This document shows positions 45,301 through 56,992 of a DNA stretch of 64,000 bases, piece by piece; positions within the stretch are counted from its first letter, which is position 1; each line of letters begins with the position of its first letter. The translations under genes and the position numbers were made by a program. This stretch comes from Rehmannia glutinosa (lineage: Eukaryota > Streptophyta > Magnoliopsida > Lamiales > Orobanchaceae): the NCBI GenBank assembly GCA_016081115.2, contig JABTTQ020001114.1:1-64000 (forward strand). Direction: 5' to 3'. The notes under the pieces were generated by a model. That model made no database searches and was not told the origin of the DNA. It worked only from the letters and a program-made list of their open reading frames with translations.

Positions 45301-46425
45301 TTTAAAAAAAAAGCTATCAAAATATGATGTTAGGAATTTATAAGATATTTTTAGAAAAGGTAGGAATTCCCAACTTTTTTTTTCAAAATATGATCTTATT
45401 TTAATAAAGTTGTAAATATTTCATTATTAACGTTTTATAGTCTCTAACATCTTATTTTATCGAAGCACTTCAACAACTAATTTTTAAATACAATTTAACA
45501 TGTTATAAACTCAAAATATTTTATGTAGTAGATTATAATACCTATTTGCTTTCCCTAACCTCTCTCGTCATACTTATCCAAATAAAATCCAAAATAAAAA
45601 GTAGTTTGACAGTTCAGAAAATATTAAAGATGTAAGAATAACATTGAAGTACGTATTAACTATCAATTAAATAAACTTATACTTTTTAAAGTATTATTTA
45701 GAAAGAAAAAAAACTCTCTTTAATTTGTGACATCAAGGCCTAATGAGTTATTAATAGTGTATCAATCGTGTCGTGTTTTGTGTTCACGAGTCATGTTCGA
45801 CACGGGTATTATACTTTTGACATGAACGGGGAAGCGACATATTTAATTGTTCGTGTCAAGATACACGCATACCACCCGACTCATTTATGACACGAATAAC
45901 CCGAATGCGGCTTATTACCACGACACGAAATACCTATATGGAGTAATTTAAAGTTGACACAAAAAAAAACTAAAATTAACGAATAAAAAATAAATTAAAA
46001 TTATTTGAAAATGCATTCAATAATTTGTCCAGCATCACATAACCAACTAAAACATTACAAAATATGAAAATACCATGTTACTATCTCATTAAATGCGTCA
46101 AATAGGTTAATCGTATTGATACACGAGTTGATTTTTGACGACCGACCTATTTATTTTCGTGTTAACGATGATCCGACTTAAATTTTACCGGAACATACGA
46201 AGGATTTACTATATTCTAAATTTTGTGTTAGGTTCGTGTCATGTTATAGTATCACGAATTGACACAACAACTTTTGGACACGTAGTACAATGACACAGAG
46301 TAAATCGAATGCTTCGTGAATTGATGTTGAGGGTCCAAATTTTAATTGTGTAATACTTACAAATTATTTTTCATAATTAATAAGTTCGAGAATAAGATAA
46401 ATTAATAATTAAATTAAAATATGGA
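41667..46425. other. Long intergenic region with dispersed repeats, no gene seen
   Basis: Upstream of the LRR kinase, AGCCCA/GGGCT motifs cluster at 42550-42720. An AT microsatellite lies at 42262-42296. A C-rich segment with CTAGGCGCTAGG is at 43826-43930. At 45755-46330, CGTGTC/GACACG words recur many times in both orientations, as in decayed non-autonomous DNA transposons. Open frames are short and AT-driven. Confidence 0.5.
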
Positions 46426-46433
46426 GAAAGCAG

Positions 46434-47153
46434 TAGAGATGTTAAACGGGTTGGCCCTATAGTTCGGGCTAAACGGTCTTCGGGCAAAATGGGCCGGTGT
46501 TAAACGGGCTGGCAATATTGAAACCTAACCCTAACCCTAGTGGGCTTGGGCTAAACGGACCACTATCGGACTATAGTCAAAAAATTAAAAATTATATATT
46601 TAAATTTAAAATTTCAAACTTGATCATATATAACATTTAAGTTTAACATTTAAAGTTAATCTTAAAAAAAGTCATGCATGTTTATAATTACATTGCATTA
46701 ACAAAATTATAAAATTAGACTTAGCACCATTTAGAAATATAATTTATATCCTAAATAATCTAATAAGACTATGTGACATTCTCTTATTTAGAATAAAAAT
46801 GAAAAATTAAATTAAGTAATAAATAAAACAAATAAAAAAGAAGCTTTTCAAGAATTTATAGCTTGTTTAATAAAGTTAAACTTAAAGATGAGTGAGATGT
46901 GAAATTGAAAAATAAATTTACTAGTAATAGTAGGTAATAAAAGTAGATATAAAATATTAGAATTATATTTATTTTTTAAAAAATAAACATAACGGGCTAA
47001 CGGGCTAGTCCGGTTAACCTTCGGGCTAGCTCTAACGGGTTTCGGTTTAAGCAGTGCTAAAAAGACCGATTTAAATGGACCAAAATAATTGATCTAATCC
47101 TCTTTTTTTTAAGCGAAGGTCCAGCCAACGCGGTCGGCCCTTTAACATCTCTA
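46434..47153. mobile_element. Non-autonomous hAT-like element, 720 bp
   Basis: The ends TAGAGATGTTAAAC and TTTAACATCTCTA are inverted repeats resembling Ac-type termini. Eight flanking bases match with one difference (GAAAGCAG at 46426-46433, GAAGGCAG at 47154-47161). GGGCTAACGGGCTAG and GGGCTAAACGG words lie inside both ends. The middle is AT-rich with no transposase. Confidence 0.82.
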
Positions 47154-47630
47154 GAAGGCAGTGCGGTTGTCAAGCTTTATCATGCAGAAAACGATAAATA
47201 TCACAATAATTATGAGAGATAAGGCGAGAATAAAAAAGTTTTATTTCTTTTTTCACTATTTGTGTCTACCCTCCAACGGTGCGAATGTTGGAAGCATGGA
47301 AGCAAACCAGAGGACGAGAATGGCGGCAAAACAATTACTAAATTACAACCTAAACCCCACTCCCATACCTAATAAATCCCATTTCCCCTTTTCTTTATTC
47401 ACACACACGCAGTAGATAAAGCTAGAGAGTAAACCGAAAATACGAAAAGGAACGACAATACCAGTCACAGGATCTCCTTTTTGTATTTGTTTTTCTCCTG
47501 TTTTATTTTAAGTTCTGGTTTCTCACAATTATAAGTTTTTTGGAGTGGGTTTTTTTCGTTTTCCTGTTGTTTTCGAATCTTGGCGATTATTTCGAAGAAG
47601 GCGGTTTTTGCCATTAAAGGAAATAGAGCT

Positions 47631-49214
47631 ATGGAAAAAGGAGCTATTCCAAGTGGTGGTGGTGGTGGAGTTGGAAGTATTGGCGGTGGAGGTGTGGGAC
47701 CTACCGGCAGTAATAGCGGCGGAGCTAACGAGGCGGTGGACCATATACACCGTGATGATGTCTCATCTTCCTCCCTCGATGCTATAACTTCTGCAATGAG
47801 TACTAATCCGCAGCCTTTTGACATTTTTGCTTCTTACTCGACCAATCCCTACAAATCCCCAGGTAAAATTTAAAACAAAAATATTTTTCCCTTCTTTTTT
47901 TTTTTTGCAATTATATTGGAAAAGAAGAAGATTAAATGTGAGAAAGAGATAAAGTTCACTGCAGTTTTGACTTAGACAGATTTTGCTTATCATCTGATTG
48001 CTTTTTTTGCTTTTGCGTTTGTGTGAACCGATAACAGGAGGGAATATGGCGTTTCCTTTTACATCTGGTCAATGGAAAGAGTTAGAAAGACAAGCTATGA
48101 TCTATAAATACATGATTTCCTCTATGCCTGTGCCTCCTCATCTACTCTACCCACTTTCAAGAAATTTTCCAGCTTCAAATGTCGACCCTTCTGTTTCCTG
48201 TAAATTCTACCTTCTTTATTATATCTCTTTGTTGTCTTTTTTCTTTGTCTTTGATTTGATTTTGAGTTATGCTGGCTTATTAGTGTTTTTTGTTTTTTTA
48301 AAGCACTATATAACGTGGGATATTCGAAAAATGGAGTTCCAGAGCCTGGAAGATGCAAAAGAACAGATGGGAAAAAATGGAGGTGTTCAAGAGATGTGGC
48401 GCCCCACCAGAAGTACTGTGAGCGTCACCTACACAGAGGCCGCCCCCGTTCAAGAAAGCCTGTGGAAGCTAAAAACAATGGCGAAAACCTTAAAAAACCA
48501 CGCCTTGAACAAACCCAACAGTTTAATGATAAGCCCCTTTTGCTATTCAATGCTAATACTGATCTGAGTATTTCTACTGCACCTTCTTCTTATAAGGGAA
48601 CTAATAGGTTTGTGTTTTTTGTTTTATGATTTTTTTTTATTTGTTTGTGTTTATTTTGCTTATTTACTATTCATTTTGGTGAATTTTGAAGGGATCTTGG
48701 CTTGATGATGGAGAGTGAGATGGTTTTAGAACCAAATATGGGATTTGCAAATGAAGGGTCCTCATTTTATACCTCTAATGCCCTGTTTCATCAAGATTAT
48801 ATGGAGCATCAACCAATTAATCATTTGTTATCTTATTCGGATTTATCGACGAATCATGGAAATTTATCGCCTTCGCTCGATTTGTCGATTGCTATGTCTG
48901 CTGGAAATGTGTTAGATGATGAAGAAATGGGAAATGTTCAGATGAGGGATGGTGTTAAGTTTTGTGATGAGGATTCAAAGTGGTTGAGCCCTGTTTGTTG
49001 GGAGCCATTTGCGCCTGGAGGGCCGCTTGCTGAGGCTTTGCAGCTGGGATCGGGTGTTGTAGGGTTCATGAATCCTACGTCGCCCCATGATTCGATTGGC
49101 CCGGCTACGACTGTGTCTTCGCCGTCTGGGGTTCTTCAGAGGACGTTGTTTTCGCACTCTGATAGTAGTGTTTGCAATAGCCCATCGGAGATTGCATTCC
49201 AGTGGCTCAAGTAG
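47631..49214 (+). CDS. Growth-regulating factor (GRF) transcription factor
   Basis: Four exons: 47631-47862, 48038-48199, 48304-48607 and 48692-49214, giving 406 residues. The first ATG is at 47631; upstream the frame opens only with TTG. A Gly-rich N-terminus is followed by the QLQ domain (FTSGQWKELERQAMIYKYM, with conserved Q-x3-L-x2-Q), which binds GIF coactivators. The WRC domain follows, with the C-x9-C-x10-C-x2-H zinc motif in GRCKRTDGKKWRCSRD and PHQKYCERH plus a basic nuclear-localisation stretch (HLHRGRPRSRK). The C-terminus has GGPLAEALQL and VSSPSGVLQRTL, motifs of some GRF members. GRFs promote cell proliferation in leaves and meristems. A miR396 site lies in the WRC exon. I do not assign a member number. 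Confidence 0.95.
48447..48467 (+). promoter_or_regulatory. miR396 target site in the GRF WRC exon
   Basis: The 21-base site opens CGTTCAAGAAAG and closes CCTGTGGAA. It is complementary to miR396 with the central bulge or mismatch usual for GRF targets, and encodes RSRKPVE after the zinc motif. It implies post-transcriptional repression as tissue matures. Confidence 0.88.
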
Positions 49215-51158
49215 ACTCTGATGAGAAGCTGAGGGAGTTTTTTTTTTTTTTGTTTTTGTTCTTTTTTTGTTCCTTTTTGTTGGATTTAGTTCTTGAAATT
49301 GGTTTCTTGGTATTGAATGTTTTCATTTACTACCTCTTGCTTTAGGGAAATCGTGCAACATGAACTTTAAGTAACTGTGCGGTTTTTGCAACATTTGGCC
49401 AACCACTCTAGCATGACGGAGGTTGCAAATCTGCACCATTTAGGTTGTTAGTTGCAAAAAGAAAAAAAGTTTAATAGTTTAGATTACAAAGTGTAAAAAA
49501 ATGTCAATGTGGAGTTTTGAACTGTTGTACAAGCAGAATCTTTCAGTTTCTTTTTGAAATTATCTCTAATCAGTACTCCCAACTTATTAAAAAAAAATTG
49601 TTGTACAAACAGAGACGCAGAGTGATTTTGCTTTATGGTGCTAACTCATTAGCGAACATGTAACAGAAATATAGAACATGTTATTTGCCTTGAATCAGCC
49701 ATAAAATGATTCAGTAAACATTTAGCATTCGATCAGCAGTAGAAATTTGGAGTGAAAATTTAGCAAATTAAGTGAGCAAAATATTTTGAAACAATTTGAA
49801 AAATAAGCCTTGTTTGTGTTAGGCAAAAGCTAGCGAAGAAACTGTGTTTGGATGAGGACATTCTGTGGTAACCAACTCTGGCAAATCTTGTTGATATTGG
49901 TAGTGGGACAATGTCCTTTTATTTTGTCGGGAAATATCTCGTTTGGTGGGAATGATGTCTTTTTCTAAGTTAAAGATTATACATTTATCGGTCCTTTTTA
50001 AGTTTCTACTAAACGTTGTGCAAGTTTTTTATTTTATGTGAGCTTAGTTTTTTCTGAATTTTTTTTTGTTCAGATCTGAATCACGTAAAATAGTATAATT
50101 TTATTTTGTATTTATCTCGTGACTTTATTTTGTATTTATACTTATACGTGTTTTTTTTTTTTTTTGGAGAGCATACTTATACGTGGTTTGATGTGGTGCA
50201 ATCGGGACTAAAATTTGAAATTTATTGGTGTGGGCTGTACAATCAACTTTGGTCCAAGAGAATGATGTATTATTTTTTGGGTTTATTTTGTGCTACACTT
50301 GGAGTATTAGCATTTAGCACTGAGAAATACTCAGGTGCATAATAGTCGTGTATTTATTATAGATGTGTAATAATTTACATGCAACTACACAGTTTGACGT
50401 GTCTACGGTAGATACACACAGAGCCAATCCTATCAATATTGACTTGAGTCGAACTTTAAAATTGGACCCATTTTCAAAAACAAAATTAAAAACAACATAA
50501 AATATTAAAATAAAATGTGCAAAATATAAAATTGTTCCCTATTATAGTTAAAATAAGATGACATCTCCCTAAAAAATAAAAAAATTATATGACATCCATG
50601 TTAGAAGATCCAACTAATTATTTAAATATAACTCGTCATACAAAATATCAGTCAAGTATGTATAATCAAGTTGTGTACTATATTATGTTTTGATTTTTTT
50701 TTTCTTTTTAACTTGAGAAATTTAAGTTAGGGTGCTAGAAAAAATTAAGTATGATAGTTTTCTTAGTAACTTGAAAGGCTACAAGGCCCAAAGAAAATGA
50801 GCCCTTCATTTTTTGTGAAAGAGGTTTTCTTTATTTATTTAAACCGCAAAATATAAATAAAAAAAATATCCAACCAAGGGGATTCGAACATAGGTGATTA
50901 TCTTTTAAGGTGGTAGGACAATCGCCAAGTTAAACTTGTTATTTGATCTATTTCTTATGTATTTTATATATAATTATAAATAAAAGATGTACAAAAAATA
51001 CAAACCCCTAAAATTTGTAATTTATTTTGGGACCGAGTCGATCGACTCCTCCACCTATGCAAGGAATGACCTTGGATATACCTAGTGCATTCTTCCAGGA
51101 CAAACATCTACAAGATCTATTCGTGGTCGGTGTTAAGTGCTTTTCCTCTTGAGGAATG
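49215..51158. other. GRF 3' region and AT-rich intergenic DNA
   Basis: A T-rich 3' untranslated part follows the GRF stop. Beyond it lie short open frames with no recognisable content and an AT-rich stretch at 50440-50720. Confidence 0.5.
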
Positions 51159-52164
51159 CAAATTGTTGGCCAATTTAACAAACTAATGTTAATTAAAAAC
51201 CAATTTAATAAATTACCGTAATTTTTTTTAGGTGAAAACAATATTTGGAACGGTTTCGAATTTTCAGAAAAACAACGTTCCAAATGCTCTTTTCTTAAAT
51301 TAATTTTTTTTAGAGAAAAAAAATTAGAAAATAGAGCTTTAAGCTCTGTTTTCAAATCATCAATTTTTTTTTAAATTATATTTTTTTTCAAACCGAAATC
51401 GAATCGCAATGCTACAAAAATCGAACCGAACTATTTCGGTTTGGTTCGGTTTTTTTTTTCGGTTTGGGCTTTATTTTGGGTCTACGTTTTTTGCTAAAAA
51501 ATATTTATTTTTTATATTTATTTAACAATTTAACAATAAAATTTTATATAAAATTAAAATAATAATATAAAAAATATAAAAAAAAATTATGGACCAAAAT
51601 CGAACCGAACCAAAAATTTATTCAGTTTAACAATTTGTTAAACAGTTTGGTTCGTTTTTTAATCTAATAAACCGAATGAATTTCCGATTCGGTTCAATTT
51701 TGGTCCATAAAATTTTTTTTATATTTTTTATATTATTATTTTAATTTATATTTTTTTAATATATTGTTTATATTATTATTTTAATTTTCTATAATATTTT
51801 ATTGTTAAATAAATATATAATATATATATTTTTTTAGCAAAAAACGTAAAGACCCAAAATAAAGCCCAAACCAAAAATTCAAACCGAACCAACTGAAATA
51901 GTTTGGTTTGATTCGGTTCGATTTTCTAGCATTGCGGTTCAATTTCGGTTTGAAAAAATATATAAATTAAAAAAACTTGATGATTTGAAAACAAAGCTAA
52001 CTTTTTAAAAAAAAATTAATTTCAGAAAACATGTTTTCAGAATTTCGGCAGAATTTCAGAAAACAGCGCTCCAAACGTTGTTTTCACCTAATTTTAAAAA
52101 AAATTACAGTAATTTGTTATATTTATTTTAATTAACATTAGTTTGTTAAATTAGCCCAAATTGC
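51159..52164. mobile_element. Foldback element, about 1 kb, with arms near 500 bp
   Basis: The left arm begins near CAATTTAACAAACTAATG (51170) and the right arm ends with CATTAGTTTGTTAAATT (about 52136-52153). Going inward, matching pairs follow: GAAAACA...CGTTCC against the 52075 region; CAAACCGAAATCGAA with TTCGGTTTG; ACCAAAATCGAACCGAACC with GGTTCAATTTTGGTCC. The turning point is near 51640-51660. No coding sense is seen. It would fold into a long hairpin. Confidence 0.82.
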
Positions 52165-54460
52165 TTGTGCTGACGTGCAGAGGTAGACACAAGACGGGGT
52201 AAGTTTGCTATTCCACCCCCAAAATTGTTCATAAATAATTTACAAGGAATATCTACTATTCAGCCTCCCGAAATTATTTTATAATATTAAATTAATTTAT
52301 AAGGAAAAATTTACTATTCAAACCCCCAAAATTATTCATAAATATGTTGTATTCCCGTAACTATAGTTCCTCCCCCACTGTTGATTCCTCGGTCGGCCAC
52401 TTTAAGAGCTTACTCTCGCCTGATAAGTCCAAATTATCTAATGGCGATGGAACATTTGAATTGAACTAATATCTCAATATAGACAAGACAGATGCCTTTC
52501 TCCAAAAAAAAAAAAGAACAAAAAGATAGACAAGCAGATGCAATTCTTTTTTTTTTTTTTTTAGGTAAGTACGTCTTCCTTTTAACGACGGGCTTACGGC
52601 CCACTGTACTGCGGATTGGATTATCGCATTAACTCATGTGGTCCTCTAAACTATGGGCTACTTTCGCCCACCAACAAAAGAAAATTTTGTGAATCATCCG
52701 GACTCCAGAGTCCAGACCCTAGGATACGGCCCATATAAAAAATCAAAAATTTCCTTGCAATAAACACGTAAACATTTTAAGTTACTAAAAGAAATTCAGT
52801 GGTATTTGTTTATTTAATACGATTTTATTGGATGTAATACATGAGACTGTGATAAGGTGTGTGCGTCATGCATTTTTATAATTCTATTGCCCTGAACTTT
52901 TCTAAACATTAGAAATAACCCAAAGTTTTTGTCTTATATTTTACAATTAATTCTCTATTTTTTCTAAATATTATAAATAACAGACGTGAAGTCAGGGCTA
53001 TTCATAATTTTTGGAAAGTTGAGAGATGGATTTGTATAATATTTGATGAAATCAGCAAATTCCGTTAGATTAACTAAAGGGCAAAATAAAAGACGGAATC
53101 ATATATCTAAAGGATATTTCTGTAATTCTGAGACTTCATTGGATTTATTTTTTGCAATTACCCCTAAGGCCCTAACTCCATTTTTTTCAATCTTTGTAAT
53201 TATCCCTTTCTTTTTCAGTCATCACTCGGCTCTAAGTGCTACCAACGTGTGCAAAGAAATATATCATTTCATGTATTAAAAAAAAAAAAAAAGAAATATA
53301 TCATTTCGCAACATTTCATGTATTAAAAAATATCCTAATTTGTCCTTAAAGCCGAGCTACATGTTGATAGGATAACATAAGAAACATTATAGTATGAAAC
53401 AATGGGTCTAAACCCTAAAATAAGGGAACCTATTAAAGTAAAGCGTTCATGTGAACGTCTTTTGATGCATGATATAAATAGAGCTCTATAGCCTATGGAA
53501 TGCAGATGTTATATGCTCGAGTTTCCTTTTCCGTTGCCTAATAATTGGCCAGAGGATTTCTGTCTCTGTTTTTTTTTTTTAACTACATGAGGTACCAAAG
53601 TTCTGAAATTCTAGGATGGGTGCTACTGCTACATACTCTGTCCACTACTAACAACACATCCACGTAAAAATGATGTAAGATACCAAAATTGGACCACTGG
53701 ACTTTGAAATGTAAAGTTTTAAAACCAATGTTGGACAGAATAGTTGAACAATTATCATATGTTACGTGTAAGAAATTTCGACACGTCACGAACCTAACAT
53801 ATTACAACTGTTTGGATTAGAAATTTAGAACGAGGTTCAACCTGAATGTTCAAGAGGCTGGGTTTGGGTTAACTTGAAACGACACGGTTAATCCCTTCAT
53901 ATTGTTATTGTGTTACATTTGTGATATTTTTAATTAATTGAATAGGTTGTTAGTATGATAATTATTGTTTAAAAATTAGTTTAGTGTTTGTAAATAAAAT
54001 TTCATTTTGAAAATTAAACCGGTCTTGTTTGGGTTGTCATATGTGAATTTCGTATCTCAAACAGACCCGTGACCTGAACCTGACCCGAATTGCTACACCT
54101 AGTTTGTGATGGATTTAAGTTTGTTTAAAAGCAATGGATATGTAACATACTTTTTGCTTCAAATCAAACTCAAATCATTCTTTGTTTTGATTCCCAAAAT
54201 GTCAATTCTATTTCATGGTGTCTTAAAGCAAGAATACAAGTATATTTTGTGTTGAACTAATAGTAGTAAAAAACAGTAATTTTTTTTAGATCATGCAAGG
54301 TAGAAATTTACTCATGATGGTGTGACTAACTGTTCAAGAATAGCTCTTCTGGGAAATGGGAAAATATCCAACAAGATTGTTCAGTAACCTTAATTACAAC
54401 TAAAGTATGTACATTCTACCTTATCTAGGATAATCGCCACAGTTAAATTTCTGCTAACTA
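52165..54460. other. Intergenic with diverged repeats, no gene seen
   Basis: At 52900-53210 and nearby there are diverged members of the AATTACAAAAATACCC repeat family. At 53258-53330 a short A-rich phrase (GAAATATATCATTTC...ATTTCATGTATTAAA) is duplicated in tandem. At 53850-54105, GACCCGTGACCTGAACCTGA-like words recall another decayed DNA transposon. Confidence 0.45.
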
Positions 54461-54534
54461 ATTTGATAATTCACTTGAAAATAATCTCATCTCGAATATC
54501 TTCTTGCATCATAATCCAGAGCATGATGAGATTC

Positions 54535-56992
54535 TCATTCTGTGAAATAACACGGTACATTCGACCGCTGCTCGTCGCCAAATTGACTGCCTTTATATCT
54601 TCGGAAATTCACATTATCATCTGCATTATGGCCATCAGGGATAATATTAGGAAACGACAGGCGTTTTTTAACCGAACTCGTTTGCTGTTGTCTACTCGGG
54701 CTATTCAGCCTATGCCTTGGCGTGCTATGTGACCTCACCCGAGCCATGGCCGATGCAGTGTTCGCCATATAGTTCGGTCGAGGCAAAGGGCAAGAATTCT
54801 CACTCATGCTCATTCTGTGCAAGTAAATTGCGCGGGAAGTTGGAGTTTCGGCCGTCTGATAGTTTTTATCCTCTGTTTGATGGTATGGGCTGCAAGAATG
54901 GACTTGAATGGACTTTATGTTGGATGAGGATGGAGTTTTGGGTGAGTTAAAATATGAATCGTGGTATTGATCTCGTGATTTGAAGGAATAATTAGGTGAT
55001 GTGATTGAGGTGTCGATTTCAACGGTCTTTATTGGATCTTTTCGATTGCATAGGTTTCTGTCTTTTCTAACCGTTGGATGGATTGTTTTCTTGCCTGGAA
55101 GTTTTTGTTCTTCTTCTCCAGGCTCTTCGTAGTTGTGGTCCGAATTGTGATCCTCATCCAGTGTCCATGTCTGTACACGGATCAACTAAGGGTTAGCTAC
55201 AAAAGAATACTCCCGAGATTTAGTATAATTACAGAAAGAAAAAAAAAAATACTCAACTATCCTTCAAAATTATAAATAAATACCTCATTAATATTTAGGG
55301 TTAATTACAAAAATACCCCTGGAGTTTACACTAATTACAAAAATACCCAATTATCTTTCTAAATTACAAATACCACCATGACATTTAATTTTTATTTTAC
55401 AATCTGCACCACAAGAAGAAGAGGTTATTTGTTAGGTAATAATACTTCACAGGGGGGTATTTTTAATTTAGAAAGATAATGGGAGATTTCTGTAATTAGT
55501 CTAAACCGCAAGGGTAGTTTTTGAAATTACCCCTATTATTTATTTATGTTTTCCAAATTGTACCCTCAGCAGGGGAATTGGTTAAGAAAATAGAAGCCTC
55601 TAGGGTGTTTGTAATGCCTTCAAGGGTATTTATCACTAGGAAAGATAAATTGAGTTTTTCTGTAATTAGGTCAAAATTCAGAGGCAGTTTTGTAATTATC
55701 CCTTAAACTTATACACGGATGCATAAGAGAAACCAGAATAATGAGAGAGATGAAAACAAAACCTGGTGAGACAAGATATGAGCAAGTGTTTTCCCCTGTT
55801 TGAGTGAGCATTCTTTGGCTCTCTGTATCAGAGCCTGGATTTCCTCAACTTCCAAATTATTTGAAGTGTAATTCGCATTTCTAGACTGCAACAATCAAAA
55901 ATTTAAAACCCAATTATAATCTGAAGAAGCCAAGGCAAAAAAAATAAAATATGTTGGTTTTAAATACATACAGTGGACTTTCTGCTACTATTGGCCTGGC
56001 TAAACATGGTTGCATCACACGACAGCCTCCTACGTTGATCGCATACTAGAGCTTGAACTCGGACAAGAGATTGGATACATTGGAGAGTCATTTTTGCTCG
56101 TTTTCGGACATTATGTCCCCTTATTAGAGCTTGCATTTTCACAACACCTTTCAATGCCAAGAGAGCCCTCCTTGCCTGAAGAAAACCAGTTAATTAATAA
56201 TTATAAACTATCCCTGAGGTTTGGGAAAAAAACAAAATAACCCAGAGAACTTGCAAAATTACAAAAACTACCCAGAAGTTGGATTCTGCCTTAATTTTAA
56301 CGAGTTAAGTGCAATATTTCTATAAATGCGCGGGCTTTTAAAGAAAACTCTTACGAATTAAAATAGTTAGTGTGTTTGTAAATTGAAAACAAATTAAAAA
56401 TCGGACCAAAATCGAAATGAGGCCAACTTACGGGACTAGTTTTGCAAATACTAAATTACCAGGTATCCTCTGAAGATTGTCTGGATAAAAACAGCAGCGT
56501 TGTGTTGTTTAACTGAAAGAGAAGGTTTAGTTAGCCGAATAATCTCTACCGCAGCTTGTGCTGTTGCAATTGCAGCCTCAGTAGTCTCCATAGCCACTGC
56601 AATTGCAGCCTCAGACACACAAATAATATTTCCCGCTTTTGGCTGTTTTGCCACCAAATTTTCTTGTCCACTCGTATTTGTAACTGCAGGAGAATTTGCA
56701 GTTTTTGCTACTACTTTGTGTTGTATAGTTGTTTCCTGAGGAAAATGCTTACGAAATATCCATCTCTTTTTTCCTCTCTTCTGCAAAAACAAAACAAGTA
56801 ATTAATCCAAAATGTAAAGAATGCTATAAAAAATAGAACTTATCAGAAAAAATATATATATGGTACATTTTCTTCTTCTTGTTGCTCATTTTCTTCTCTT
56901 CTTTTGCTTCTTTTTTTCTCATCATCGTTGGTGGGAGATCTAAAGACCTTTTTCACTGCATTTAACCAAGAATTTCCATTGTTCTTTCCCAT
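54535..56992 (-). CDS. IQ67-domain (IQD) calmodulin-binding protein
   Basis: Five exons on -: 56992-56867, 56780-56460, 56175-55972, 55885-55763 and 55170-54535, all in phase 0, giving 469 residues. The N-terminus MGKNNGNSWLNAVKKVFRSP is the IQD signature. The IQ67 region spans the exon 2-3 junction, as usual for the family: AAVFIQTIFRGYL then ARRALLALKGVVKMQALIRG, with IQ-type repeats (VRKRAKMTLQCIQSLVRVQA). The C-terminal part carries a DUF4005-like segment with NYMANTASAMARVRSHS and VKKRLSFP. IQD proteins bind calmodulin and act as scaffolds on microtubules and the plasma membrane (family knowledge). MITE-like repeats sit in introns 2 and 4. Upstream in-frame stops support the start at 56992. 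Confidence 0.95.
55290..55540. mobile_element. MITE-like inverted repeat in IQD intron 4
   Basis: The left part TTAATTACAAAAATACCCC with CAATTATCTTTCTAAATT pairs with the right part AATTTAGAAAGATAATGGG and AGGGTAGTTTTTGAAATTACC. It is the same family as 36878-37134. A half copy follows at 55560-55710. Confidence 0.75.
56198..56459. repeat. Diverged member of the same MITE family in IQD intron 2
   Basis: Starts with TAAACTATCCCTGAGGTTTGGG and has GCAAAATTACAAAAACTACCC. The right half is weaker. Confidence 0.5.

Noticed and set aside
46520..46541. CCTAACCCTAACCCTAG resembles telomere repeat
   Set aside because: Only two to three units, inside a hAT-like element. It is not a telomeric array.
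47465..47824. Pro-rich 119-codon frame on - opposite GRF exon 1
   Set aside because: Shadow of the Gly-rich GRF N-terminus.
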